A stretch of 64,000 nt of DNA from Podospora comata (lineage: Eukaryota > Ascomycota > Sordariomycetes > Sordariales > Podosporaceae): NCBI GenBank assembly GCA_017354895.1, contig CP071496.1, positions 1,302,001-1,366,000 on the forward strand, read 5' to 3'. Below, piece by piece: positions 1-11,109 of this stretch. Positions within the stretch are counted from its first letter, which is position 1; every line of letters begins with the position of its first letter. The position numbers were made by a program, and so were the translations under genes. The notes beneath the pieces were generated by a model. The model had not been told where the DNA came from. It searched no databases and worked only from the letters and a program-made list of their open reading frames with translations.

Positions 1-2795
1 ACTTAACTTGCACTTTCGATTATACATCACATGTAATAATTTAGTCTAGATTTGTTTACATAATTATAAGAATAAACTTATATATCCTTTACCCATCATT
101 TTTCTAGATCTTCTAGATTTTAGTTGAACTATTTCAATTTTCAATCCTTTTATTATCCGATAAAAGTATATAATTAGTTTTATTATAAACATCATCAATG
201 TTATTATTTAGAGTTTTTACATTTTGATATTCTTTCCAAGTTTCTAGTAATATGTAGTTTTTCCTTGATTTTCTTTTTCTTTTTTATGTTAATGATCAAG
301 GATATATTCGGGTCGTATAAAATCTTTGTTTTTAAACTTAGTAACCACAAAATCTTTTTTAATTTTTCGTTAATGAATTAATTTAAAGAGAGGTAATTAC
401 ATAGTGCGAATCTATTTTAAATAACTACTATAAGTCTCCAATTACTGAGCGTAGGGCTTCTATAAGTTTAAAACCTCGCTTAAAGCGATATTTGAGAAGT
501 ACGACGAGGTAAAGTGCGCGTAAGAGATGCTCATAAACTAACGTTAAACGCGCTTAATAGTAAGCTACGGGGCTCTATTCAAAATTTATAGTTTATATAA
601 CGAAATTAAAGATACAGAGTTAACGTAGCTTTTCTACAATAGTTTTCAAGAGAAAGTAAAGAATAGGTTTCCAAGAAACCAAAGCCTAATATTATTAGTA
701 AGTATATCGCTATAGCTATACAGATCGACGATAGGTAGTTTTGACGTTATATAGAGAAGAAAGGTAATAAGCAAAAACATTACGATAATAACTGTCCTAA
801 AGATGAGCGTAAACGCTAATACCTAGGTATTGATCATTCCGGTACTATATATGTAAGGCTTGCAAAGATCAAGGTTATATGATAATAGAAGCTATAGGGC
901 CGGGGCTAGAATAGAGATAACTTCAAGTATTTTAACTATAGTAAATTAAAATATTTTTGGAAAGATGGATTAAAAAATATTTAGGTAATTTAAATGAATG
1001 AAAAAGCAGTCATAGTAATTATTATGTTAAAGGGACCGAAGGTTATAGAAATCGGGTATAAAAAACCGAAGCTTTAGGTCTCTGCAATTATTCCTATTAA
1101 AATAAATTAAAAAATACAGTTTTAGATCATAAAAGAAGTGTTAAAACGGTTAAAAATTAAATAAGTAAAAGGAAATGTATAACTCCGGATATTATCAAAT
1201 GAATTAATATAAATTATTATGCAGGTTATAAAATATATAGACCCTGTACTTCAGGAAGTAAATATATAATAGATGGTACCGAAAGCATAATATTATTAAT
1301 AAGAAACCGTAATGATATAACTGACCTACGTATCGAGGAAAATTATATATAAAGGTCAAAAGGAATATAAAAAGAAATACACAAAGTCACTAATATTAGG
1401 TTTCTTCTACGAGACCGAGACATATCTTCAATATATATAATATATATCCTATAAATGAAACGTTGTATAGTTTTATCCTAAATATCCGGAATATGCAAAA
1501 GTACTTTAGTTTTAAAATATTATATACAAATATATAAAATTCTATGGAAGTGAAGCTCTATATAGTTATTAGGTAGTATATGAAGAAGGTAAAGATTAAA
1601 GTTTTAAACTAACTCTCTTTCGACATTTTGATTTCTCGTTAACTATACGCTTACGAAGTACTTCACTAGAAAAATAATATATTACTTAAGAACAGTTTTA
1701 TTCATTTACGTACTTTAAAAAGTGTAAGCGTTATGTACGAAAGATATTTAACGCGCTACATAGAGCCGGACCTTTCAAATAAATAAAAGAGCGAGTTCTA
1801 GATATAAAAAATAGTATATTTGGAATATTTAATATTATTAAGTGAAGTTTATATAAAACTTAAGAAAGATACGGCTATTAAAGACTAGTATACGCTATGA
1901 TTAAAAATACATATTAAATAATCTTTGGGGTTATGAATCTCCATCTGATATAAATCCGGAAAAATATAAATATTATATATTTACTGAATTATTTAATTGA
2001 AGAAGTAGAGTTTCGGTAGGAAAAAAGAAAACTTTTCAGCGGCTAAAAAAGTTTATATTAAAAGACTTAGAATTTTAATTATTAAACCTTAATCGATCTT
2101 TCAAAGTCGAGGCAGACATATTATACTATCTGATAGGTGCATAATTATGCTAACAAAACGACGACGGAGAACTACATCCAGTAGTCTTCCTTTCGAGGAA
2201 ACTCAAAAGGACTTATTAAAACTACTTAATCTATAATCAAGACTTACTTACTACTATCAAAGCCTTCGAAAAATAAGAATTTTACTTTAGTATTATTAAT
2301 TATAAATTATAAATTTTGACGGATTATTAAAACTTACAGTACTTTATGACTACAAGAGTGTTTAACGCGTAGTAAACCGCATTATTAGCGTTTGTTTTGG
2401 AATTTAATTTTTGAATTAATTAAAACAAAGATTTAGAAAATACTGAAGTCAGTATACTTAATCAGTGAGTTGAGTGCTATAAAAATATATGTAGGGTGTT
2501 ATTACTATTACTTAAAGGGATATTAAAAGGTACTTTTCAATATTTACTTTAATTATAAATAAAGTATTATATAGTATCATCGTAAGTAAGTTACTTTTGG
2601 TACGTATTAAAAGAAGTTAAGTAACGATATTACAGAGTAATATTGATAGGAAAATCTAATGTTATAAAGTATTTAAAAGTATAGTTAAGGAGGATTATAA
2701 TATAGGAAAAGGGCCTATATAAAGCTAAGTATTTAAACGGTATTAGTAATAGAGATCCGTAGATCGAAGTTCGGAGGATAGATATATAAGTGTTA
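1..2795 (+). mobile_element. Decayed Ty3/gypsy fragment (copy 0), RIP-mutated, internally deleted
   Basis: Internal part of the same retrotransposon family as the copies at 3593-18315. From about 440 the sequence aligns by eye with the gag region at 4340-4840: the shared landmarks include an AAACGCGCTTA tract, the phrase encoding Y-I-A-I-A-I and the zinc-knuckle segment near 930-960. Near 1610 the homology jumps from the equivalent of about 5480 to the equivalent of about 7150, so roughly 1.65 kb (start of pol, N-terminal reverse transcriptase) is missing. The tail (2560-2790) matches 8100-8330. Every frame is broken by TAA/TAG. No LTR belongs to this copy within the window. Bases 1-420 are AT-rich and I recognise nothing specific there. 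Confidence 0.75.
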
Positions 2796-2845
2796 GCTGG
2801 TATGCCCTGATAGGCCTAAAATATAGAACCTATACAAAGTTGCTG

Positions 2846-3443
2846 TAGGATACAGCAGTGCGCAAGCGGAAGCGGGAGGATACCACGGCAGTGCCGAAGG
2901 AAGGGTAAAGCACTGTAATACAGTGAGGTATAAAGAATAAGAACTGTCTTTATTGCCTTTGGTCTTGGCCTTTTGGCCTTAGCCTTTGCCTTGACTCTTT
3001 GCCTTTATTACCCTTAAGGAGAGAAAGGAAAACTATTTTACAGGAGAGGAGAGAAGTCTATATATAGGCCTTCGTAAGCCTACTGTGAGTCCTGTAGGCC
3101 CTGAAAGTCCCTATACCACTCAAGGTAGTCAGTGGGCTTTGGTGGGTCTGATAGAACCTTATGGAAATCCATCGGACCTTTAGTGGCAGGGGTGCGCTAT
3201 AGATCGCACCATTATAGCAGCTTATTGCGTAAGCTTGCAGCCGCTTTGGAAGGTTCTAGCATCCGTTGACTAAGCCTTAGGCCACAGTAGCCCTGTAAGC
3301 CTAGGCAAGGGTCCCTTGTAAGGAACATTCTAGAGGGATCCAAGCCGGGAAATTCCGCTACTGCTTATAGCAGTACTGCCCACTGTAATACCAATCTGTA
3401 GAGCAGTAAATAGGGCACTTAGTAGTACCCACACGTTAACAAT
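2846..3443 (-). repeat. Solo LTR (family B), unrelated to the gypsy LTRs
   Basis: On the minus strand this segment starts TGTTAACGTG and ends TCCTACA, so it has LTR-like TG...CA termini. Positions 3029-3443 recur at 23309-23706 with mostly C-to-T and G-to-A differences. It is much less mutated than the surrounding gypsy DNA and keeps many CpA and CAG steps, which suggests a younger insertion. No internal region of this family is seen, so it is called a solo LTR. Which family it belongs to is not known from sequence alone. Confidence 0.6.
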
Positions 3444-3592
3444 AAGTATTATTGAGACTATGAAAAAAAGTCTTTTATTTACGTAAGAATCAAAAACCAC
3501 GTTAAAAATGTTATTTAACTATATTATCCGTTTTAAAAAAATTTAGACTAATATAATATAAGCTTTATAAAATTTTAGGATTATAATTGATA

Positions 3593-3813
3593 ATCAAACG
3601 GGCCACGGTCCTCAGGTCTATATATATGGAGGAACTAGCTAGTGTAGATAGATAATTCCGTAATATATAATATAAGTTACAATCGTTAGTATCTAGACTG
3701 TTATGATCGAGATAAGCTATTATTATACACTATTTAGCTATACCAAACTAGGATTATTCAGAAGTACCTTTAACTAATATCCCTTTTAGAGGTTCTAGAT
3801 AGGAGTTCGTCAT
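3593..3813 (+). repeat. Gypsy LTR, 5'-truncated (left LTR of copy 1)
   Basis: Matches the downstream half of the LTR at 10655-11062 from the CACGGTCCTCAGGTC region to the terminal TCGTCATA (TCGTCACA in the better preserved copy). The U3 part present in the other LTRs is absent here. Confidence 0.75.
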
Positions 3814-3889
3814 ACGTTATGTTTTTATTTTAACTCTATTACAGATAGATTAAAAGTGTCTTTTTACTACTATAGCCGGACCTAAAAAT

Positions 3890-4910
3890 ATTTAGATGGG
3901 AGGCGTCCCGCCTAGCCCAGGTAGCGAGGGACCTTCTACTAGTACTAAACCTATATTTATTACTATAAAATAGGTCGTTAAACGCTTTAAGGAGCTTAAA
4001 GAAGAGGCTTAATAAACCCGGGAGTAGATTATTGTTATTACGACCGTACTTAAGTTAACCGTTAAGTTCCCGGCACTAAAGTACTATAAAGGAGGAAAGG
4101 TAAAGTTTAAAGGGTTTTTAATCTAACTTAAAACCCATTTTTGTTACTACCTAAATTAGTTTATTAACGAAAAGTTAAAAGTAATTTTCGCGGCTATTAA
4201 ATTCAAAGATAGGGCTTTCGCGTAGTTCGAGCCTATCTTCGATAATTATTACGAGTAGGAGCCGGAGAACTAAAAGAAAATTATTATAGAATACTTTAAG
4301 AGCTATCGTATCTTTAAGACTAAACTTAAAAAAGTATTTAAAAAGTATAATAAAGTAAAGCGCGCGTAGGAAAGGCTTATAAACCTACGTTAAACGCGCT
4401 TAGCGGCTAATTACGTAACACTATTTAAGATTAATAGCCTATATAGTATTATTAACGATAAGGGGTTAATATAGCTTTTTTATAACGGCCTTAAAGAAGA
4501 AGTAAAGGATAAGTTGTATAAAGAGTTAAGGCCTAATACTATCGATAAGTATATTGCTATAGCTATTCGGATCGATAATCGGTAATTCTAGCAGCGTACG
4601 GAAAAGAAAGGTAGTAGGGGTTATTACGGTAATAATAAAAGATATTTCGGTAGTAACTATCCTAACGATAAACGTAAAAGGAAATACTTTAGTATTAACT
4701 ACTCCGGTACTATATATATGGGACTAATAGAAGTTAACGCTATATAGTAATAGAAACTATAAGGCCGGGGCTAAAGTAGAAATAACTTTAAGTATTTTAA
4801 TTGCGGTAAAGCAGGATACTTTAAGAAAGATAATAAGGCACTTAAAAGACTCGGATAGAAAAAAGAACTTATAGTAATTACTATATTAAGGGGACCGAAG
4901 GTTATAGAAG
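3890..4910 (+). pseudogene. gag of gypsy copy 1 (broken)
   Basis: Structural gag gene of the retrotransposon. Reading through the stops gives a retrotransposon-gag-like helical region followed by a CCHC zinc-knuckle remnant near 4790-4835, YFNCGKAGYFKKD, in which the outer Cys and His positions have been lost (TGT to TAT, CAT/CAC to TAT type changes). The reading frame holds many in-frame TAA/TAG codons. The equivalent segments are at about 11110-12120 in copy 2 and about 450-1050 in the left fragment. The inverted copy lacks it. Confidence 0.7.
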
Positions 4911-5299
4911 TCGTAGCTATTGGGTACTAGCAAGGCAGAGTAGCAGGCTCCGAGGAAGACTCTAACTAGTACGCCGAATAGGAGAATATAAAGTTCCAGA
5001 AAGTAAAAAAAGTACTAGAAAAGCTAAAGGCGGAGTACGAGGAAAGAGATTTTTAGATACAGGTATTATAGGATTAACTAGTATAGATTACTATAGAAGT
5101 TATTACGGAAGTCGCTAAGGGCGATAGTCTTGCGTAAGAACCTAACTAGGTAAACGATACTAGAGAGGTAGTACGGTAAGCACGGAATTACTATCTTACA
5201 GGATATATTATAGCCTATAAAGCTCTTATATAAGAGCTAGGAAAAGTTTTGGAAAAGTAAAAGGTCGTTTATATAAGGATCGCGAAGTTACTAGGAGAT

Positions 5300-8200
5300 A
5301 TACCTACACTTATATAATATATATTTTATAAAGGAAATACGGTATAACTTTATTTTAAGTATCCGGAGTATCGGAGAGTACCTTAATTCTAATATATTAT
5401 ATATAAATATATAGAGTACTACTAAAGTAAATCGCTATACGGCTATTAGCCGGTACGTAAGGTGGGTAAGGAGGATAAGCTACGATTAATTAGAAGGACG
5501 ATAGCTCGATAAAAAAAAGCTTAGTAGGAGGATCTAAACGATTTCGTTTTATAGAAAGTTTAAGACCCGGTTAAACTAAAGGATAGCCTTTAAGTTATAT
5601 AGATCGTACCGGGGTATGCGAGGGGTTACGTTAAATACGTAAACGGTTAGAATATAGATAATAATATACGGTCGTGGAAAAAAGTGGTATTAGGATAGTA
5701 CTTAAGCCCGGACTATACAATATATTTACGAGAGAAGGTTAAACGATATTACTAAGCGAAGACGTTTAGGTGAACGACTAAGTAGAGGAACCGGTATCGG
5801 ATATAGCTATAAAAAATATTAGGGAAGTAAGAAATAAAAGATAGAAAGAAACTAGGTAAGTATAGTTAAAAAACTTTATATTATTAATTAACCCGGAGTA
5901 AAAGGACGCTTTTAAATAATATAACCGTTTAAGAAACGACTTACGGCCTTTCGCGGGGGCCGTTAACCTTTAACGGACTACGAACGGTATTTATATAAAT
6001 ATCGGTGTAAAGCGAAGGTATAAAATAACGATTTAGCGCTCGTTAGCGAAGTCGTTACCGTATAGGGAGAAAGTAAGAAAGATAAATGCCTTTAGGTTAC
6101 TATATAATAGAGAGATCTCTAGGTAGTAGTATTAGTAGACGGTAGTACGGAAACGAACTTAATTTCGCTATAGTTTGTATATTAAGCCCGTATATTATAA
6201 AAGAAAAAAAAGGAATAGATTGTTATATAAAAATTATTTCTTACGTAAAAGGTTTATAGGGAAATACTATTTTTAAATATTATAGTCGAAGGAAAAATAA
6301 CTTTAATTATATTTAATATTATAAATATAGGATCCTCGAAAGATATAATCCTAAAGTAATTATAGTATAAAGACTATAACCCGGATATCGATTAAAGAGA
6401 CGGTAACTATTTACGACCAAGAATACTTCGAAAGTATTTAGCTAACGGTAGGAGATTAAGAATATATATAAAGTAAAGTATAAGATAAATACCTTCTATA
6501 GTACTACCGTAAAGAACCTAAAAAATAATAATATACTTTATTAATATAGGTAGTAAAATCGAAGAAGTAAAGTTAATAACGTTAGTAAAGATATCGGAGG
6601 TTAATAAATACGTTTTTTAAAATAATATAGAAAAAAGTAAGAAAAAGGCGGTACCGGTGGAATATCGAGGATACTTAGCTTTTACAGTAAAATATTTAAA
6701 AAGACTTTTAGAGTAAGGGCCGTGGGACTATAAAATTAAGTTAAAAGAAAAAGCTAAGCTATTGCTATTTAAGGTCTATTATACTAACGATAAGTAAAGT
6801 AAGGAATTACGGAAGTACTTAAATAAAAATTTAAAGAAAAAATATATTAGAGAGTCTATATTATTAATAGGATACCCTATATTTTTTATACCGAAAAAAG
6901 ATAGTAGCTTACGACTATATATAGATTACCGGTAATTAAATAACGGAACGGTAAAAAATAGTTACCCGCTACTATTAATATTTAGGTTACGGAGTTAATT
7001 AATTAAGGCGCGATACTTTATACGTTTAAATATACCTATCGGATATATTTATATATAGATTAAAGAAAGAAACGAATAGAAAATAGCGTTTTATATACCT
7101 TATAACTATTTCGAGTATCTCGTAATATTATTTAGGCTAACTAATATACTTACGATATTCTAATCTTTCGTTAACTATATAATACGGAGGTACCTTAATA
7201 AAATAATAGTATATTACCTCGACCATATTTTTATTTATTCACGTACTTTAAAAAAATATAAATAATATATATAAGAGATACTTAACGCGCTATACGGAGC
7301 CGGACTTTTAATTAATAAAGAAAAGAGCGAGTTCTATATATAAAAGATAATATATTTAGGATATTTAATATCGTTAAGTAAGGTTTGTATAGAACCTAGG
7401 AAAATTATAATAATTAAATATTAATTTACGCCGTAATTATAAGTATACGTTAGGGAATTTTTAAGATTTATAAATTTCTATTAAATATTTATCCGTAAGT
7501 ACGTAGGTATCGCGTAGTTATTTAATTACTTAATTAAAAAGGACATAAAGTTCCGGTAATGGTAAGAAAAGGAACAAGCCTTTTAGGAACTAAAAGAAAC
7601 TATTTTAAAGGACCCGGTATTTAAATTACTAGACTTTAGTCGACTATTCGAGGTCGAGGCGGATATATTAGACTATACGATTAATAAATAATTAGGATAG
7701 TAAAACGATAATAGTAAACTATACCCGGTAGCTTTCTTTTCGAAGAAGTTAAAGAGGTACGCTAAAACTACCTAATTTATAATAAAAAGCTACTCGCTAT
7801 TATCGAAGTATTTAAGGAGTAGAGGCTATACCTTAGCGGTATTAGGTATAAGGTATAGATCTATATAGATTATAAGAACCTATAGTATTTTATTATTATA
7901 AAGGTCTTTAATGTGCGGTAAATATAATAATTAAAGTTTTTTTCGGATTTTCATTTTTAAATTAATTATAAAAAGGGTTTAGAGAACGCTAAGGTAAGTA
8001 AATTTAGCTAACGTACCGACTATTATGAAAATATACCTAGGGAGTTACTATTATTATTTAAAGAGTCGTTAAATAGTACTTTTAAGTATTTATTATAGTC
8101 GTAAATAAAGTATTATATAGTATATTGCGAAAGGGCTACTTTTAGTAAATACTAAAGGAAGTTAGGTAGCGATATTATAAAATAATATTAGTGGGAAGAG

Positions 8201-9520
8201 CTAAAGCTATAGGGTATTTAGAAAGATAATTAGGGAAAACTATAGTATAAGAATCGAGCGTACGTAATGCTAAATAATAGGACGGTATTAGTAATAAAGA
8301 TTTACGTATCGAAGCTCGGAGGATATATAGGTATCGTAAAGATTATAGAAAAGATTTAATAATACTTTAACTAGTCGAGGATTAAGAACGATGTTAAAGA
8401 AGCTATTTAATTATACTATACGTACGAGAGAACGAGGGTTACCAGGTATAAGCCTTATAGATTTCTAAAGCTACTACTAATAGTAAAATAGTTATAGAGA
8501 TTAATTATAATAAATTTTATTACTAAGCTACTAGAGTCTAGGGATACGGTAACCGGCGTTGAGTATAATAATATATTAACGGTAATCGATAAGCTTATTC
8601 AATAAATATATTTCTTACTATATAAAGAAGCTTAATCAGTAAAGTAATTAGCGGACGTAATACTACGGTATATTATAGTAATATATATATAACTAAAAGA
8701 ATTTATTACGGATCGCAATATTAAATTTGTATCGAAGTTTTAAAGAGCGTTAATAATAAAGCTAGGGGTAGTAAGTAAAGCGTCTTCGGCCTACTACCCT
8801 TAGACAGACGGTTAAACGGAGCGGCTTAATTAGATTGTAAAATAATATTTACGGAATTATATTAATTTTAAGTAAAACGATTAAGTTAAACTATTATTTA
8901 TAGTATAATTAACGTATAATGTATTACTAACGGAGACTATAAAAGTTATACTTTTCTTCGCGAATTTCGGCTACGAAGTAAACTTACGGTAGGGACCTAC
9001 GGTTAAGGTACTTAGGGCTAAGGTTAAGGTAAATAAAATATATATATTTTACGGTAAGCTTAAGTAAAAGCTAGAATTTATAAAGGAAAGAATATAGAAG
9101 TACTATAATACTAAAAAGCTCGAAGGACTTTATTTTAAGGGGAGAGATATAATATTTTTTTATATATAACTTACGTACTAAAAGACTTATTAAAAAGCTA
9201 GACTATAGGAAAATAAACCCGCTTAAAGTTAAAAAGAAAATATCGGAGACGGTATTCGAACTAAAGTTATTGAGTATAATACGTTTACGGTTATATACTT
9301 TTTATATTTTACTTCTAGAACCCGCATTACCGGTAAGTAAAACTAATATTTAAATAGTAGCGAAGGACGAGGAAGAAAAGTACGATATAAAAGAAATACT
9401 AAATTTACGGTTTAATAGGAATAAATTAAAGTATTTAATTAATTAATTGAGATACCCGGTTATAAATAACTTATAAGAACTATAAATATATTTTAGTTAC
9501 TTAAATAAATAAAAAGAGTT
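5300..9520 (+). pseudogene. pol of gypsy copy 1: RT, RNase H, integrase, chromodomain (broken)
   Basis: Polyprotein remnant. Near 6800-6990 the frame reads KYLNKNLKK...FVPKKDSSLRL followed by a DYRQLN block, the classic Ty3/gypsy reverse-transcriptase start. The YLDD-region equivalent is near 7205-7240. Integrase is recognised at about 8560-9160 by an ITDR-like acidic-residue context, an AYYPQTDGQTERLNQ block (about 8795-8840) and the downstream NVLLTETI-type segment. At 9376-9520 the chain ends in a chromodomain (EILDLRFNRNKLKYLI...LGYP...NSWELYKYV with stops), which assigns the element to the chromoviruses. In active relatives this domain binds heterochromatin marks. No functional product is possible. 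Confidence 0.8.
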
Positions 9521-9581
9521 TTACCGGTAGTACTTAAAATAATTAAAACCTAAGTAAGTAAAATATATTTAGGCTTAAGAA

Positions 9582-9651
9582 AACTTTAGTAGAAGTCGAA
9601 CCGGCGCCTCCGATATAATAATCGACGTACTATACGTAATATTATAAGGTT
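9582..9651 (-). pseudogene. tRNA-like sequence #1 in gypsy copy 1
   Basis: The minus-strand reading starts AACCTTA and ends TAAAGTT, giving an acceptor stem with one mismatch. It has an A-box-like start, a B box GGTTCGACTTC and a recognisable anticodon-arm position with stem TCGAT/ATCGG. It is decayed, and the isotype is not assignable. It is on the strand opposite to pol. Confidence 0.5.
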
Positions 9652-9793
9652 AATAGGTACGAGGAAATCTAGGCCTAACTAATACTATACGCCTTTACTA
9701 CTGTAAAAGTTAAAGATATACTACCGGCGAAGTAAGAAAAAAAAGATCGTTACCTAAATCTATAGGAAGTACTTAAGAACTTAAATAACGAAG

Positions 9794-9864
9794 AACCTCG
9801 ACGGGAGTCGAACCCGTACCTTCGATATAAGTAATTAACGTGCGATACGCTATACTACGAGGTT
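9794..9864 (-). pseudogene. tRNA-like sequence #2 in gypsy copy 1
   Basis: Best-preserved tRNA-like fold of the set, read on the minus strand. The acceptor stem AACCTCG/CGAGGTT is 7 bp perfect, and the T arm ACGGG-TTCGACT-CCCGT is 5 bp perfect with a consensus loop. The B box GGTTCGACTCC fits the pol III consensus, and the A-box region TAGTATAGCG is close to it. The anticodon stem is damaged (TTAAT/ATCGA). The loop would place CTT at the anticodon, but position 33 is not T, so the isotype is uncertain. A working tRNA is unlikely. Confidence 0.6.
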
Positions 9865-9929
9865 AAAAGGTATAAGGGGACCTAAATATAAAGACTACTA
9901 CGCGTCGTAACTACTTTAAAAAGTAGAAG

Positions 9930-10330
9930 GCGCGCCACTAATAATATCCTAAGCGGCTAGGAAGGAAGGACCGGTTACGCCTAGGTCGAAGGAAAGGTCG
10001 GAAGGCCAGTTAGGGTCTAAGGAAGAGTTAGGGGCGGGAGGAAACTATAGGACGGTATCCGGGGCGGCGCTCGGCCGTATAGAAGTACTCGGTAAAGAAA
10101 TAGGTAGCGCTGTAACTGCAGATTACGCTACTTAAACGTCCTCCTCCTAAATACCCCGCGCGAAAAAACGCTCCTCGCGGGTACGGAGGAAATAATATAT
10201 TCGTTTTACCCAAAGAAACTTAGCAATTAATAACGAAAGTTAGTTTTTAAACTTTCGCTCTTTACGCTCGAGCTTATCCTACTCTTTTATCGTTGGAATT
10301 ACTATTACCCGTTAATTACGATATAGGAAG
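9930..10330 (-). pseudogene. Antisense reading-frame remnant in the 3' region of copy 1
   Basis: Between the tRNA-like pair and the LTR, the strand opposite to pol shows a reading frame broken mainly by RIP-type stops. It includes a charged stretch around a FFARGI motif and a downstream Ser/Pro-rich part (SDLSFDLGVTGPSFLAAQ). The same order (charged helix, ARGL/SRGL-like motif, then S-D-F/L-S-F) is seen in the other two copies, at 17240-17640 and 18900-19260, so it is a conserved part of the element. Function unknown. It loosely resembles the charged C-terminal helices of fungal DDE transposases, which is an impression only. Confidence 0.4.
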
Positions 10331-10654
10331 AAGAGGAAGAGGTACTTACGAATAGAGTTAACGTTAGAACCGTTATATAGAACTTTACGGCGTACGTATT
10401 CGGCGTACCGTAACGAGTCGGAGGATATTATATAAGTAAGCCCGGAAGTAAAATAAGTGGAATACGGTATTACGGTAGAACTACGGCGCTAAATTCGTAA
10501 GGCAAGGGTAGAAAATTAATTAGTCTTGCAATAACGTTTCTAAATACGGTTAAATATAATACAGTATAAGGAGAGGTAAAGAGGAAAAACCTATAATATC
10601 GTTAGTAGTGAAAGAAGATATGGCCGCAGGGGCTTCGGCCTAGAGGAGGAGCAT

Positions 10655-11062
10655 TATATTACGGTTTTGGGAGATAGTAGGGCCACGAGGAACTAATCAG
10701 AACTAGACCGGGCGACGGAGCGGGGCTTACGGTTTAGGAAAACGGAACGGACCAATAAGATAGGGACCGGGGACCGCGGCGGGGCTCACGGTCCACGGTC
10801 CAGTATCGGCCAATTAGAGGTGGACCGAGGACCGTTTATAAGTCAACGGTCTACGGTCCTCAGGTCTATATATACGGAGGAACTGGCTGGTATAGATAGA
10901 CAGTTCCGTAGTATATAATATAAGTTATAATCGTTAGTATCTAGACTGTTGTGATCGAGATAAGCCATTGTTGTATACTGTTTAGCTGTACCAAACCAGG
11001 ATTGTTCAGAAGTGCATGTAACTAGTATCCCTTTCAGAGGTTCTGGATAGAGGTTCGTCACA
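10655..11062 (+). repeat. Gypsy LTR shared by copies 1 and 2
   Basis: About 408 bp. Starts TATATTACGG (TGTGTCACGG in the preserved inverted copy) and ends TTCGTCACA, so the termini were TGTG...CACA. It follows a polypurine tract. The short open frames inside it are not genes. It is the most complete plus-strand LTR. Confidence 0.8.
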
Positions 11063-11109
11063 GTATCTTTTTGTTATTATAGCCGAACCTAAAAATATTT
11101 AGATAAGAG

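Larger units (their letters stand above)
3593..11062 (+). mobile_element. Ty3/gypsy chromovirus copy 1 (RIP-inactivated)
   Basis: Order: 5'-truncated LTR (3593-3813), gag (about 3890-4910), pol with reverse transcriptase (about 6640-7480), RNase H, integrase (about 8200-9160) and chromodomain (9376-9520), two tRNA-like sequences on the opposite strand (9582-9651, 9794-9864), an antisense reading-frame remnant, a polypurine tract (AGAGGAGGAGC near 10642) and the 3' LTR (10655-11062). The internal region is about 6.8 kb. No frame is open for long, and the stops are those expected from CpA-to-TpA changes (CAA to TAA, CAG to TAG). The 3' LTR also serves as the 5' LTR of copy 2. Confidence 0.85.

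Noticed and set aside
9794-9864. A functional chromosomal tRNA gene
   Set aside because: The anticodon stem is broken and the sequence recurs at the same place in each retrotransposon copy, so it is element-borne and decayed.
10028-10213. 61-codon open frame on the minus strand within the gypsy 3' region
   Set aside because: It lies in RIP-mutated DNA, shows no conserved pattern in copies 2 and 3, and uses a different frame from the shared antisense remnant.
10843-11061. 72-codon open frame on the minus strand
   Set aside because: It is entirely inside an LTR, and the same words appear broken in the other LTR copies.
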